This document shows, piece after piece, positions 16,270 through 24,995 of a DNA stretch of 47,372 bases. Made by a program: the position numbers and the translations under genes. The notes beneath the pieces are model-generated. The model ran no database searches, was not told the DNA's origin, and saw only the letters and a list, made by a program, of their open reading frames with translations. Position 1 is the stretch's first letter; the number at the start of each line of letters is the position of its first letter. The stretch is from Acidobacteriota bacterium (GTDB lineage: Bacteria > Acidobacteriota > Blastocatellia > Pyrinomonadales > Pyrinomonadaceae), in NCBI GenBank assembly GCA_020200095.1, contig JAIVJJ010000022.1:1-47372 (forward strand), given 5' to 3'.

Positions 16270-17046
16270 ATGAATATACTGGAATATAATTCCGCTGCTT
16301 GGGATAAATTAGCCGAAAACGGAATCGAATGGAGTATTCCCGCCACGACAGAAACAATCGAAAAGGCGCGCAAAGGAGATTGGGAAGTCATTCTCACGCC
16401 GCTAAAAACCGTTCCGCGTGAATGGTTCGGCGACGTCAAAGGTAAAGACATTTTATGTCTCGCTTCGGGCGGCGGACAGCAAGCGCCCGTGCTAGCGGCG
16501 GCTGGCGCAAACGTTACGGCGTTTGACAACTCGGTAGTGCAGCTTGAAAAAGATAAATTTGTTGCGGAAAGAGATAATTTGCAAATCATTCTTGAAAAAG
16601 GCGACGCGGGGGATTTATCGCGTTTTGATGATGCAAGTTTCGATTTGATTTTTCATCCTTGCTCAAATTGTTTTATGGCAAATCTTAGACCGATTTGGCG
16701 TGAATGTTTTCGCGTTTTGCGGCGCACCGGCGCACTTCTAGCCGGGTTTAATCAACCTTTTGTTTATATTTTTGACCGTCAATCCGAAGAACAAGACCGA
16801 GTTTTGAAAGTGCGTCATAGATTGCCCTATTCGGATTTGGAATCTTTGACCGAGCCGGAAAAAGCCGAAATGATTGCGAAAAACGAGCCGTTCGAGTTTA
16901 GCCATACGCTCGACGAGCAAATCGGCGAGCAAATCGCCGCCGGATTTTTGATTGCCGGCTTTTACGAAGATTACTGGACTGACGAAGCGCGTTTGTTGAA
17001 CAAATTCGCTCCTACTTTTATTTCCACGAAAGCGATTAAACCGTAA
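16270..17046 (+). CDS. Class I SAM-dependent methyltransferase
   Basis: 258 residues from the ATG giving MNILEYNSAAWDKLAENG; an upstream TTG start would add 15 residues. The SAM-binding motif I is DILCLASGGGQQAPVLAAAG, motif II carries the acidic residue in VTAFDNSVVQLEKD, and SFDLIFHPCSNCF followed by FRVLRRTGALLAGF are motifs IV-V of the UbiE/BioC-like Methyltransf_11 group. The substrate is unknown. The stop codon overlaps the prmC start (TAATG), so the two are coupled; this is a link in translation and not proof of a shared pathway. Confidence 0.85.
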   Translation: MNILEYNSAAWDKLAENGIEWSIPATTETIEKARKGDWEVILTPLKTVPREWFGDVKGKDILCLASGGGQQAPVLAAAGANVTAFDNSVVQLEKDKFVAERDNLQIILEKGDAGDLSRFDDASFDLIFHPCSNCFMANLRPIWRECFRVLRRTGALLAGFNQPFVYIFDRQSEEQDRVLKVRHRLPYSDLESLTEPEKAEMIAKNEPFEFSHTLDEQIGEQIAAGFLIAGFYEDYWTDEARLLNKFAPTFISTKAIKP

Positions 17047-17897
17047 TGTCGAGCATCGCCCAAATCTTGCGAAAAGCGACCGATGTATTGCGCGAAAATG
17101 GCATTGCCGAACCCCGCCGTGAAGCGGTTTCTTTGCTCACTTTTGCTCTCGAAAAAGATAAAACTTTTGTTATCGCCCATTCTGAACACGAGCTTTCCGG
17201 CGAAGAAGAAAAACGCCTTGAAGAATTTTTGAAACGCCGCGCAAGCCACGAGCCTTTTCAATATATTTGCGGAAAACAGGAATTTTATGGACTTGATTTC
17301 ACCGTTACAAAAGACGTTTTGATTCCGCGCCCGGAAACCGAATTGATAGTCGAAAATGCAATCGAGATTTTGCGCGGCAAGGAAAATGCAGAATTCTGCG
17401 AAGTTGGAATCGGTTCGGGCTGTATTTCCGTTTCGATTTTGCACAAAGTAAAAACGGCGAAAGCAATCGGGTTAGACATTTCCGCGACGGCTTTGGAAAT
17501 TGCACGAACAAACGCAGAAGCCCATCGAGTTTTGGAAAGGTTAAAATTGGAAAAATCAGATGTTTTTGAAGTTTTGTGCGATGAGAAATTTGATTTGATT
17601 GTCTCTAATCCACCGTATGTTCCAAGCAAAGATGTTGAAACTCTACAAGCTGAAGTCCGTAATTTTGAGCCTTTATTATCTTTGACCGACGGGAAAGACG
17701 GTTTTTCAATTATCGAGAAAATAATTGACGGTGCGCCGAAATTCTTAAAGGAAAACGGTTTATTGTTAATGGAAATCGGCTTTAATCAAGCTTCTAAAGT
17801 CGAGGAAATGTTTTCGCCGGATATTTGGTGCATAATTAATATTTTGCCCGATTTACAAGGCGTTCCGCGAATGGTCAAAGCGCAAATTGAGGGTTAA
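17046..17897 (+). CDS. prmC: Peptide chain release factor N5-glutamine methyltransferase PrmC
   Basis: PrmC methylates the Gln of the GGQ motif of release factors RF1/RF2, raising termination efficiency. At 283 residues it has the usual two-part structure: an N-terminal helical domain with HEPFQYICGKQEFYGLDF, and a C-terminal SAM-binding domain with VLIPRPETELIVENA, EVGIGSGCISVSI and the catalytic NPPY at 188-191. Its start overlaps the stop of the upstream methyltransferase by one base. Confidence 0.95.
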   Translation: MSSIAQILRKATDVLRENGIAEPRREAVSLLTFALEKDKTFVIAHSEHELSGEEEKRLEEFLKRRASHEPFQYICGKQEFYGLDFTVTKDVLIPRPETELIVENAIEILRGKENAEFCEVGIGSGCISVSILHKVKTAKAIGLDISATALEIARTNAEAHRVLERLKLEKSDVFEVLCDEKFDLIVSNPPYVPSKDVETLQAEVRNFEPLLSLTDGKDGFSIIEKIIDGAPKFLKENGLLLMEIGFNQASKVEEMFSPDIWCIINILPDLQGVPRMVKAQIEG

Positions 17898-17913
17898 ATT
17901 CTTTGAAAACTCG

Positions 17914-17943
17914 TTGCTCTAATTGATTGCTTTCTGTTATATT
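17914..17943 (+). promoter_or_regulatory. Possible promoter of the YtxH operon
   Basis: TTGCTC (17914-17919) and TATATT (17938-17943) are 18 bases apart, followed about 58 bases later by AAAGGAGA and the ATG at 18002. The -10 is good and the -35 is poor. Confidence 0.35.
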
Positions 17944-18001
17944 CATTGTATCGAAAATTTAACCGAGTTTTAAGCAAAAAATTTTGCAAAAGGAGACTAT
18001 T

Positions 18002-18492
18002 ATGAGAAACGATCACGAAAACGATACGAGAGATGATTATAGAAGAGATATTAGAAATGAATACAAAGTTTAAGTTACTTAATCATCGGCGGCGGAATCG
18101 GCGCGGTTTTGGCGTTGCTTTTCGCGCCCAAATCAGGACAAGAACTGCGCGGCGATATTGCCGATGTATCGCGCAAAGGTCTTGAAAAGGGAAAGGAAAA
18201 GGCGGCGATAGTCGGTGAAAAAGCCGGTGATTATTATGAGGTAACGCGCGAAAAAGCTGCCGAGCTTTATCAAACCGCGCAAGGAAAAGCAGGCGAGATT
18301 GCCGGAAGAGCGAAAGGCGCGGTTTCGTCTGGTTCAAATCCTTTGTCGGAAGCGCTTGAAGCTGGAAAACAGGCTTATCAAGAAGAAAAAAACCGCACTG
18401 ATGCAGGTTCACTAACCGAAATTAGCTCAACCACAGAAGTTAGCGAAGACAAAGTTAAAAGACTTGCGACAAAAACGAAAAATAACATCTAA
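18002..18492 (+). CDS. YtxH-domain envelope protein, broken by a one-base frameshift
   Basis: A strong AAAGGAGA site precedes the ATG at 18002, but that frame stops after 23 residues (MRNDHENDTRDDYRRDIRNE..). The next frame, open from 18061 to 18492, begins SLSYLIIGGGIGAVLALLFA and continues PKSGQELRGDIADV, the hallmark of YtxH proteins (a membrane helix followed by 'LFAPKSGxELR'). Adding one A in the run at 18065-18067 joins them into a normal YtxH protein of about 163 residues with a charged N-terminus, one membrane helix and a long amphipathic tail. YtxH relatives are linked to general stress. The partner gene at 18501 follows after 8 bases. Either a sequencing indel, a pseudogene or an unusual decoding event. 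Confidence 0.75.
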
Positions 18493-18500
18493 GAGGAAAT

Positions 18501-19040
18501 ATGAATGCAAATGAACCGCAATTTTGGATGATGGTTGCTTCAATCGTCATTGCCATTTGCTTTATTGTGATGGCAGCTGCTTTGATTGCCATTGCAGTTA
18601 TCGTCAAAAAAATTGTCGGAACGGTTAACCGCGTTGAAGAAAGAGTCGAGCCTTTGATTACAAAAGTAAACGTCATCAGCGAGCAAGGCAAAGAAATCTC
18701 CGTGCAGTTTACGGAAATTTCTAATCATCTTTCGACGGCGACCAAGTATTTTTCCGAATCTGCCGGGCTTATCAGAGAAGAGGTTGCCGAAATTAAACAA
18801 CTCGTCGGGCAAACGGCGCACACGGCAAAAGATAAAATTGAACTCGTAAGCAATACAATTGACCGAACGCATGCTCAAGTTGCGGAGACAACGAACTTTA
18901 TTCAAGCAAAGGTCGTTGAACCGGCGCGAGAGTTAGCGGCAATTATGGCTGGCGTGCGGAAGGGTCTGGAAGTGCTTTTAGCGCCTTCGCCGAAACGCAT
19001 TGACCGCGCATATACGGACGACGAAATGTTTATTGGATAG
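18501..19040 (+). CDS. DUF948-like membrane-anchored coiled-coil protein
   Basis: 179 residues with GAGGAA upstream of the ATG. One membrane helix (MMVASIVIAICFIVMAAAL and beyond, about 10-36) is followed by a long helical region (VNRVEERVEPLITKVNVISE, then TAKYFSESAGLIREEVAEIK and TIDRTHAQVAETTNFIQ) with the heptad-like pattern of the DUF948/methyl-accepting-like YtxG family. YtxG and YtxH are neighbours in Bacillus stress operons, so the pairing with the upstream YtxH gene is expected. The likely location is the inner membrane with an envelope-related role; no enzyme activity is evident. Confidence 0.75.
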   Translation: MNANEPQFWMMVASIVIAICFIVMAAALIAIAVIVKKIVGTVNRVEERVEPLITKVNVISEQGKEISVQFTEISNHLSTATKYFSESAGLIREEVAEIKQLVGQTAHTAKDKIELVSNTIDRTHAQVAETTNFIQAKVVEPARELAAIMAGVRKGLEVLLAPSPKRIDRAYTDDEMFIG

Positions 19041-19064
19041 TTTTTTGACGATAATTTCAAAAAT

Positions 19065-19098
19065 AAAAAAGGCGTAGTCAAAATTCTACGCCTTTTTT
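19065..19098. terminator. Bidirectional terminator
   Basis: AAAAAAGGCGTAG (19065-19077) pairs perfectly with CTACGCCTTTTTT (19086-19098) around an 8-base loop. It lies between the end of the DUF948-like gene (+) and the end of the Spy-like gene (-), with T runs on both strands. Confidence 0.92.
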
Positions 19099-19118
19099 AT
19101 TTTATTTGGAAAAGAGAA

Positions 19119-19676
19119 TTAGTTAGTTTTTTTCGTGTCTGGTAATTGACGATTTTGACGCATTTGTCGGCGTTCTTCCATTTTTTGTTTTCTGTCTTCT
19201 TTTATTTGGTCAAGCTTCGTGCGCTGTTCGGGCGTTAAAATTGCCAAAATTGAATTGTGCATTTGCTCACCGGATGTTTTCAATTGAGTTCTGAGTTCTT
19301 TAAAACGGGCTGTTTCTTCCGCAGTGATGATACCGTCGCGTCTTTTCATCGCCAAAGCGCGCATTTCATCGCGCTGCGTTTTGGTTGAAGTGTTAAAGTT
19401 TTCAAAAATTGTTCGTGTTTGCTCTTTTTGCGAATCAGTTAGATTTAAGCTGCTGACACCGCGCATCAACATTTTGTCGCCGCCGTGACGCCCTCCGCGT
19501 TTTCCTTCCTTACCAAATTCACCACGTTTGCCGAAGCCCCTACGCTCGCGCCTTTCTTGTTTTTGCATCGAGTCCGGTTGATTTGTATTGCTGTCCTGCG
19601 CCGCAACGAAGGTTGTAAATGCAACGAACGCAAAGGCTAAGGTTAAACCTGAGAAGAATTTATGTTTTAATGACAT
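19119..19676 (-). CDS. Spy/CpxP (LTxxQ)-like periplasmic protein
   Basis: 185 residues from the ATG that begins the signal peptide MSLKHKFFSGLTLAFAFVAF; the open frame extends 41 codons upstream but without a signal. The mature N-terminus is very basic and Gly-rich (RRERRGFGKRGEFGKEGKRG). Two LTxxQ-type motifs are visible, LNLTDSQKEQTRTIF and ILTPEQRTKLDQI, separated by the helical segment expected for the Spy/CpxP/ZraP fold. Family members are periplasmic chaperones or metal- and envelope-stress sensors. The C-terminus is again highly basic. No two-component partner is adjacent. Confidence 0.85.
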   Translation of the reverse strand: MSLKHKFFSGLTLAFAFVAFTTFVAAQDSNTNQPDSMQKQERRERRGFGKRGEFGKEGKRGGRHGGDKMLMRGVSSLNLTDSQKEQTRTIFENFNTSTKTQRDEMRALAMKRRDGIITAEETARFKELRTQLKTSGEQMHNSILAILTPEQRTKLDQIKEDRKQKMEERRQMRQNRQLPDTKKTN

Positions 19677-19857
19677 TGTTTTTATTACCTCTGAAATTTT
19701 TAGATTTTTAAGATTAGCTTTCGCTATTGTATGTTTAGACGCGAGAAAATGCGCTCTGGTCGAAAAATTTCGGCGGAATTCGATTTTATCATTTAACATT
19801 TGCTATTCGGCAAGTTAAAATGCGAAATTTGAGTATGGAACAAACGGGAAAAGTAGA

Positions 19858-21789
19858 ATGAGATTTTTATCGGAAATAAATTCGCCGGATGATTTAAGAC
19901 GGCTTCGCTTGGAAGACTTACAGGAAGTGGCTGACGAAGTTCGCGCTTTCATCTTGGAAACGACTTCGCGCATCGGTGGACACACGGGCGCAAGTCTTGG
20001 CGCGGTTGAATTAGCGGTGGCAATGCATTTTGCGTTTGATACGCCTAAAGACCGTCTGGTTTGGGACGTCGGGCACCAGGCTTACGCGCATAAAATTCTG
20101 ACGGGCAGACGCGACCGAATGGAAACAATCAAACAAGCCGGCGGTCTTTCAGGATTTTTGCGACGCGATGAATCTGAATACGATACTTTCGGCGCCGGAC
20201 ACGCTTCAACTTCGCTTTCAGCCGCGCTCGGAATGGCTGTTGCCCGCGATAAAAAGCGAGAAGATTTTCACGTTTGCGCTTTGATTGGCGATTCTTCTCT
20301 GGCAGGCGGAATGGCGATGGAAGCAATTAATCAAGCGGGACATTTAAAGACACGCTTGATTGTTTTACTAAATGACAACGATATGTCAATCGCGCCTGCC
20401 GTCGGGGCATTGACCAGATATTTGAATCGAATTAAAGAAGCGCAAAGCTATCATCGTTTGAAAGAAGAAGTAGGCGACACTTTAGAAAGCGTTCCGGGTC
20501 TCGGACACAGCTTGCGAAATATGGCAAAAACCGTCAAAGACGCGATTGCGGCGGCGGTTCTTCCGGGCGCATTGGTCAACGAACTCGGTTTCAAATACAT
20601 CGGTTATGTTGACGGACACAATGTTCCGATGCTTGTTCACGCGCTCGAAGAAGCCAAAAAGATTGAAGACGGTCCGGTTATCGTTCACGCTTTGACACAA
20701 AAAGGAAAAGGTTTTCCAAATCCCGAAAAACATTATTATGCATACCACGCAACCGGACCTTTTGATTTAAAGACGGGCGCGTTTCCCAAATCATCAAATG
20801 TTTCACCACTGACTTACACGGAAATTTTCGGGCGCACGATGTGCGAACTAATGGAACGCGACGAAAAAATTGTTGCGCTCACCGCCGCGATGCCCGACGG
20901 CACAGGCGTTGATAAAATTTTAGAAAAGTTTCCCGAAAGAGCGTTTGATGTCGGTATTGCCGAGCAGCACGCCATCACGTTTTGCGCGGGAATGGCTTGT
21001 GAAGGATTAAAGCCCATTGCCGCAATTTATTCGACATTTTTGCAGCGCGGTTTCGACCAGATTATCCACGACGTTTGTTTGCAGAATTTGAATGTAACAT
21101 TTGCGATGGATAGAGCCGGAATTGTCGGCGCGGACGGTCCGACGCATCACGGACTTTTAGATATTGCCTATTTGCGTGGTTATCCGAATATTATTTTGAT
21201 GTCGCCAAAAGACGAAGCCGAAATGCGCGATATGCTTTTAACCGCAATCGAACACGATGCGCCCGCCGCCATTCGCTACCCGCGCGGAAACGGCTTCGGC
21301 ATTGACATTTCAGATAAACCGAAATTGCTTGAAATCGGCAAAGCCGAAATTATGCGCGAGGGCGACGGCGAAGTCGCAATCTTGGCTTATGGTTCAATGG
21401 TTTATCCGGCGATGCAAGCAGCAAGCAATTTGGAAGAAGACGGAATTGAAACAACGGTCGTTAACGCGCGTTTTGTTAAACCGCTTGATGCGGAATTAAT
21501 TCTTGATTTAACACGGACAAAACGTTTTATTATTACGGTTGAAGAAGCGTATTTAGCAGGCGGTTTCGGCTCGGCGGTAATGGAACTGTTAGAAGAAAAC
21601 AATCTTTTAGACCGAGTTAAGGTAATCAGAATGGGCATTCCCGACGAAATTGTACCGCACGGCGACGCTAAACTTCTTCTTGCCGGATACGGTTTGGATG
21701 CCAAAGGAATATACACAAAGGTTAAAGAAAAGGTTGAAACAATAGAGGAACGCCGGATGAATAAAAAACGGCTCAGAATGGTCAAATAA
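19858..21789 (+). CDS. dxs: 1-deoxy-D-xylulose-5-phosphate synthase
   Basis: Dxs condenses pyruvate and glyceraldehyde-3-phosphate with thiamine diphosphate, the first step of the MEP isoprenoid pathway. 643 residues, full length. Visible sites include GGHTGASLGAVELAVAMH, WDVGHQAYAHKILTGR, the ThDP/Mg motif region ALIGDSSLAGGMAMEAINQA, LNDNDMSIAP, the catalytic Glu in VGIAEQHAITF and AGIVGADGPTHHGLLD. The canonical GDG of the ThDP motif reads G144-D-S146; the metal-binding Asp is kept. It heads an operon with DsbA-like and VKOR-like genes 9 and 5 bases apart, an arrangement with no obvious metabolic logic apart from shared expression. Confidence 0.97.
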   Translation: MRFLSEINSPDDLRRLRLEDLQEVADEVRAFILETTSRIGGHTGASLGAVELAVAMHFAFDTPKDRLVWDVGHQAYAHKILTGRRDRMETIKQAGGLSGFLRRDESEYDTFGAGHASTSLSAALGMAVARDKKREDFHVCALIGDSSLAGGMAMEAINQAGHLKTRLIVLLNDNDMSIAPAVGALTRYLNRIKEAQSYHRLKEEVGDTLESVPGLGHSLRNMAKTVKDAIAAAVLPGALVNELGFKYIGYVDGHNVPMLVHALEEAKKIEDGPVIVHALTQKGKGFPNPEKHYYAYHATGPFDLKTGAFPKSSNVSPLTYTEIFGRTMCELMERDEKIVALTAAMPDGTGVDKILEKFPERAFDVGIAEQHAITFCAGMACEGLKPIAAIYSTFLQRGFDQIIHDVCLQNLNVTFAMDRAGIVGADGPTHHGLLDIAYLRGYPNIILMSPKDEAEMRDMLLTAIEHDAPAAIRYPRGNGFGIDISDKPKLLEIGKAEIMREGDGEVAILAYGSMVYPAMQAASNLEEDGIETTVVNARFVKPLDAELILDLTRTKRFIITVEEAYLAGGFGSAVMELLEENNLLDRVKVIRMGIPDEIVPHGDAKLLLAGYGLDAKGIYTKVKEKVETIEERRMNKKRLRMVK

Positions 21790-21798
21790 AGTAAAAAA

Positions 21799-22617
21799 AT
21801 GAAAAACGTAGAAAATAAAAAAAATAATAGCAGCAGTCTTCCACTTGCTATCATCGGGTTGGTTTTACTTGCTGCCGTTATCGGCGGTTGGTGGTTTTAT
21901 TCGACTTCCAAACCGCAACCGAAAAAATTGAACACAAACAGCGCGAATAAAAAGACACCGGATGATACAGCAGCGCAAAATTTATACGCCAAAGCCCCGC
22001 CCGGAGCGCAGCCGCCGAATATGCTCGGCTCACCGAACGCTCCAGTTGTAGTTGAAGAATTTGCCGATTTTCAATGTCCGACGTGTGCCACTGTTCACGC
22101 TACAATGAAGGAAATAAACACGCTTTACGGCAACCGGATAAAATTTATATATCGTAATTTTCCGCTCAGCCAAATTCACAAATATGCTTATGACGCATCA
22201 GCTGCGGCTGAAGCTGCCGGACTTCAAGGAAAATACTGGGCGATGCAGGAGCAATTATTCGGCAATCAAAAAACCTGGTCAAATTCACCGGACGCTCGTA
22301 AGCTGTTTGAAGAGTATGCTCAAAAAATCGGGCTCGATTTAACGAGATTTCAAAATGATTCGGCAACGATAATGACTAAATCACGGATTGATGCCGACAT
22401 TCAGCGCGCTCGCTTTTTGAATCTCAGTGGAACTCCGACTATTTTTATCAACGGAAGAGAGGTTACTCCCCAGCAAATGGATGTTAGCGTGATACGGCAG
22501 ATTATTGACGCGGAACTGCAAAAAGCAAGCAGTCAATCGGCGGGTCAAGCTACAAGTCAGACTTCGCAAAATCAAACGGCAACCGGCTCGAAGGAAAATT
22601 CGAATAAAACTAAATAA
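21799..22617 (+). CDS. Membrane-anchored DsbA-family thiol-disulfide oxidoreductase
   Basis: 272 residues. An N-terminal anchor (SLPLAIIGLVLLAAVIGGWW, 13-32) is followed by a low-complexity linker and a thioredoxin-fold domain of the DsbA_4/BdbD type: EEFADFQCPTCATVHATM with redox Cys93 and Cys96, an inserted helical domain, and the cis-Pro loop LSGTPTIFINGREV. It should oxidise cysteines of exported proteins in the periplasm. The next gene encodes a VKOR homolog, the expected quinone-linked re-oxidase, so the pair forms a complete disulfide-forming module in place of DsbA/DsbB. The C-terminus is Gln/Ser/Thr-rich. Confidence 0.93.
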   Translation: MKNVENKKNNSSSLPLAIIGLVLLAAVIGGWWFYSTSKPQPKKLNTNSANKKTPDDTAAQNLYAKAPPGAQPPNMLGSPNAPVVVEEFADFQCPTCATVHATMKEINTLYGNRIKFIYRNFPLSQIHKYAYDASAAAEAAGLQGKYWAMQEQLFGNQKTWSNSPDARKLFEEYAQKIGLDLTRFQNDSATIMTKSRIDADIQRARFLNLSGTPTIFINGREVTPQQMDVSVIRQIIDAELQKASSQSAGQATSQTSQNQTATGSKENSNKTK

Positions 22618-22622
22618 ATGAA

Positions 22623-23078
22623 ATGATTGACTCAACCGATGTAACCTACCGAGCGCCAGCGGCAGTCGCCAAACTTCCTCTCCTGGCGGCTGTTGTTGCG
22701 TTGGGCGGATTGGCGGACGCTGTTTATTTAACGATTAAGCATTACACGGGCGAGGCTGTGCCATGCAGCATTGTTGAGGGTTGCGAACAGGTTTTAACAA
22801 GTTCTTACGCCGAAATTTTTGGTATTCCGTTAGCAATGTTCGGCGCGGCAGCTTACTTCGTCGCTTTTTCCTTAGCGGTTTTGGCGGCTTTCGGTAATCG
22901 TCTGATGTGGAAGTATTTCGGCGTTCAAGTCCTTTTAATGGTGCTTTTTACCACTTGGCTTGTCTATCTGCAAGCCTTTGTTATCGGAGCGTTTTGCCAA
23001 TTTTGTCTCATCTCGGCAGCTTTAACTTTGACAATGTTTATTATTTATCTCGCTTCAAAATTTTTGCGCCCGCGATAA
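22623..23078 (+). CDS. Vitamin K epoxide reductase (VKOR) family protein, DsbB-like
   Basis: 151 residues with four membrane helices (about 19-39, 69-91, 98-120 and 123-146). VKOR proteins pass electrons from DsbA-type proteins to quinone. The four functional cysteines are visible: C48 and C54 in the periplasmic loop (VPCSIVEGCEQVL) and the C125-x-x-C128 motif at the quinone site (GAFCQFCLISA), together with the conserved Ser of the first loop (SSYAEIFGIPLAMFG). It starts 5 bases after the DsbA-like gene, so the two are made together. Confidence 0.93.
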   Translation: MIDSTDVTYRAPAAVAKLPLLAAVVALGGLADAVYLTIKHYTGEAVPCSIVEGCEQVLTSSYAEIFGIPLAMFGAAAYFVAFSLAVLAAFGNRLMWKYFGVQVLLMVLFTTWLVYLQAFVIGAFCQFCLISAALTLTMFIIYLASKFLRPR

Positions 23079-23119
23079 CTTTTTAAGCGCGTTTTCAGAA
23101 TAATTTTCAACGGAAAAGG

Positions 23120-23689
23120 CTATTGTTTTTCGATAACTCCGCCTTTTATTATCTCTAAATTTTGAGGTGTTTTAACAAGTTTGCCCGGCTTAAAGCCCAT
23201 TTTTTCAACACGACGAAGAATATTTTGATAAACGGCATCGTTCATCTGTGGTTCACGGCTTAAAATCCAGAGAGATTCTCGCTTTTTGTCGCCGACGGCA
23301 GCATATTTATAATCAGTATCTAAATCAATAATCCAGTAATCACCCGGAGCGGAACGCACATCAAATTTAGCGTTTGTTGTTTTATCCGCAACTTCCGCTT
23401 CAGTCTTCATGCTCTGGGTTGTGCCGTTTTTCATCACGCATCGATTAAGAATTGCCAGATGACCGTCAACTTTTTGAGTATAAGTTGTAGTTGTGTTTCC
23501 GACGCAATTTTTTTGAGATTTGTTCGGATAACTGGCAATTTCAAACCATTTTCCGGCGTATCGTTTCAAATCAACCGATGAAACTGCTTGAACTTCAGAT
23601 TGTTGAACCGAATTGTTTTGTTGCGCGAAAACAAAACCCGAAAAAATTAACAAAGTTGGCAGCAGTGACGTAAGAATAATTTTTTTCAC
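23120..23689 (-). CDS. Exported bacterial lipocalin (Blc-like)
   Basis: 189 residues. The start is GTG, set by AAGGAG eight bases upstream. A signal peptide (MKKIILTSLLPTLLIFSGFVFAQ) without a lipobox Cys suggests a soluble periplasmic protein, unlike E. coli Blc, which is a lipoprotein. Lipocalin signatures are LKRYAGKWFEIASYPN (the G-x-W motif) and DYWIIDLDTDYKYAAVG, then RESLWILSREP. Members bind lysophospholipids or other hydrophobic ligands and are linked to membrane maintenance under stress. It stands alone, convergent with the VKOR gene. Confidence 0.92.
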   Translation of the reverse strand: MKKIILTSLLPTLLIFSGFVFAQQNNSVQQSEVQAVSSVDLKRYAGKWFEIASYPNKSQKNCVGNTTTTYTQKVDGHLAILNRCVMKNGTTQSMKTEAEVADKTTNAKFDVRSAPGDYWIIDLDTDYKYAAVGDKKRESLWILSREPQMNDAVYQNILRRVEKMGFKPGKLVKTPQNLEIIKGGVIEKQ

Positions 23690-23817
23690 AGTAGTATCTC
23701 CTTAACTTTTGTAAATTTTACTTTTTTCGTTAGCCAAATGCTTGCCAAAAGTTGCTTTTCGTCAATTTGAATTTTTATAATCTCAACGAACAATTAAAAT
23801 ATAGGGTAAAATTTCTT

Positions 23818-24177
23818 ATGCCAATTTACGAATACAGATGTTTAGGATGTGGTACGCACGTTGAAAAGATGCAAAAACTTTCCGACGAGCTGTTAAAGAC
23901 ATGCGGAAAATGCGGCGGCGAATTGGAAAAACAAATCTCGCTTTCCGGTTTTCAATTTAAAGGCGCGGGCTGGTACGTAACCGATTACACGAACAAAACG
24001 AAGGAGAAAGGCGGCGAAAAATCAGAAAAATCAGAAAAGACTGAAACACCTGAAAAATCTGACGGAGCTGAAAAAAATTCGCCTGTCGAATCAACCGCTA
24101 AGACCGAAACCGCATCAAAGAAAACAGACGACAGCGTAACAAATTCTAAAAAGGACACCGTTTCAAAAAAGGATTGA
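23818..24177 (+). CDS. FmdB-family zinc-ribbon protein
   Basis: 119 residues from MPIYEYRCLGCG, the canonical start of FmdB regulatory-type proteins; an upstream open extension of 22 codons is discarded. Two CxxC pairs (C-L-G-C near residue 8 and C-G-K-C near 30) make a zinc ribbon, followed by SGFQFKGAGWYVTDY, also typical. The C-terminal half is a Lys/Glu/Ser/Thr low-complexity tail. FmdB was described as a putative regulator in methylotrophs; the function of most members is unknown. It lies 9 bases before the decayed VWFA gene. Confidence 0.88.
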   Translation: MPIYEYRCLGCGTHVEKMQKLSDELLKTCGKCGGELEKQISLSGFQFKGAGWYVTDYTNKTKEKGGEKSEKSEKTETPEKSDGAEKNSPVESTAKTETASKKTDDSVTNSKKDTVSKKD

Positions 24178-24186
24178 GGTAAAGAG

Positions 24187-24845
24187 ATGAAATTTTCGGC
24201 TGAAAAATTTTGCCAAATAAGTTTGATTTTATCGTTATTTGTTACGTTTGCTGCCGCGCAGTCAGGTCATAGCACGAAAAGCACCGTCAACGCGTCGGCT
24301 ATGATGAAAAACCCGAAATTATTCAGGAATGGACGGATGAGGCAAAAAAAATCGAAACGTCGCTGGCGACCTTTCGCAAGCAAGGTAATGCGTATCTTTT
24401 CGATTCTCTGAGCGCAACTGTCAACGAAGTTTTACTTCCATTGATGCCCGGAACCAGAAAAACCGCTGTCGTTTTAATCAGCGACGGACTTGACAGAGGA
24501 AGCAAAACATCTTTTGAAAAAGTTTTAGGACAGTTACAAAATTATAATATTACCGTTTACGCTCTTCAAATCCCCGACCGAACCGGCGGCGCGTTTCGCC
24601 GCAATCAGCCGAAAGCCGCTGAAGTAATCAATCAATTAACCGAAGGCACAGGCGGCAAAGTTTTCTCTATTGATGAAGCGCAAACTGCCGCCAAATTTAT
24701 TGCCGACGAACTCAAAAAAAATCGTTACCTGCTTTCATATTTGCCAGCCAACACGTCTTCTTACGATGCTCGTCGCGTTTTTCTGGTAGCCGACGAAGGA
24801 ATCACCGTGCGCACGAAAAACTCACAGCCGCCAAACGTTAAATAG
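24187..24845 (+). pseudogene. VWFA-related exported protein, decayed (internal loss plus frameshift)
   Basis: A signal peptide (MKFSAEKFCQISLILSLFVTFAAAQ) starts in one frame at 24187 with a GAGG ribosome site; that frame runs out at 24411. A second frame, usable from about 24273, reads EIIQEWTDEAKKIETSLATF, then FDSLSATVNEVLL, KTAVVLISDGLDRGSKTSF and a normal C-terminus (RNQPKAAEVINQLTEGTGGK to TVRTKNSQPPNVK). This is the second half of an acidobacterial VWFA-related protein. The beta-sandwich and the first strand with the metal site (D-x-S-x-S) expected between signal and this part are absent. Joining the frames near 24303-24315 would still leave about 100 residues missing. Most likely a remnant. 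Confidence 0.75.
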
Positions 24846-24995
24846 TGATGAGTGATAAGTGTTTTGATTTTCATTATTCTCTTACCTTTCACCGCTAACC
24901 ATTTATATTTAATATCTTTTAGTGTTGCACACTGATTAATAATGTGTGAAAATTTCCATAATAAAAAGTTGTTTTTAACAGGAGATTTTCCCGAA

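Noticed and set aside
18109-18492. Separate gene starting at an internal TTG in the YtxH region
   Set aside because: That start would cut the membrane helix in half; the strong ribosome site and N-terminus at 18002 indicate one gene with a frameshift.
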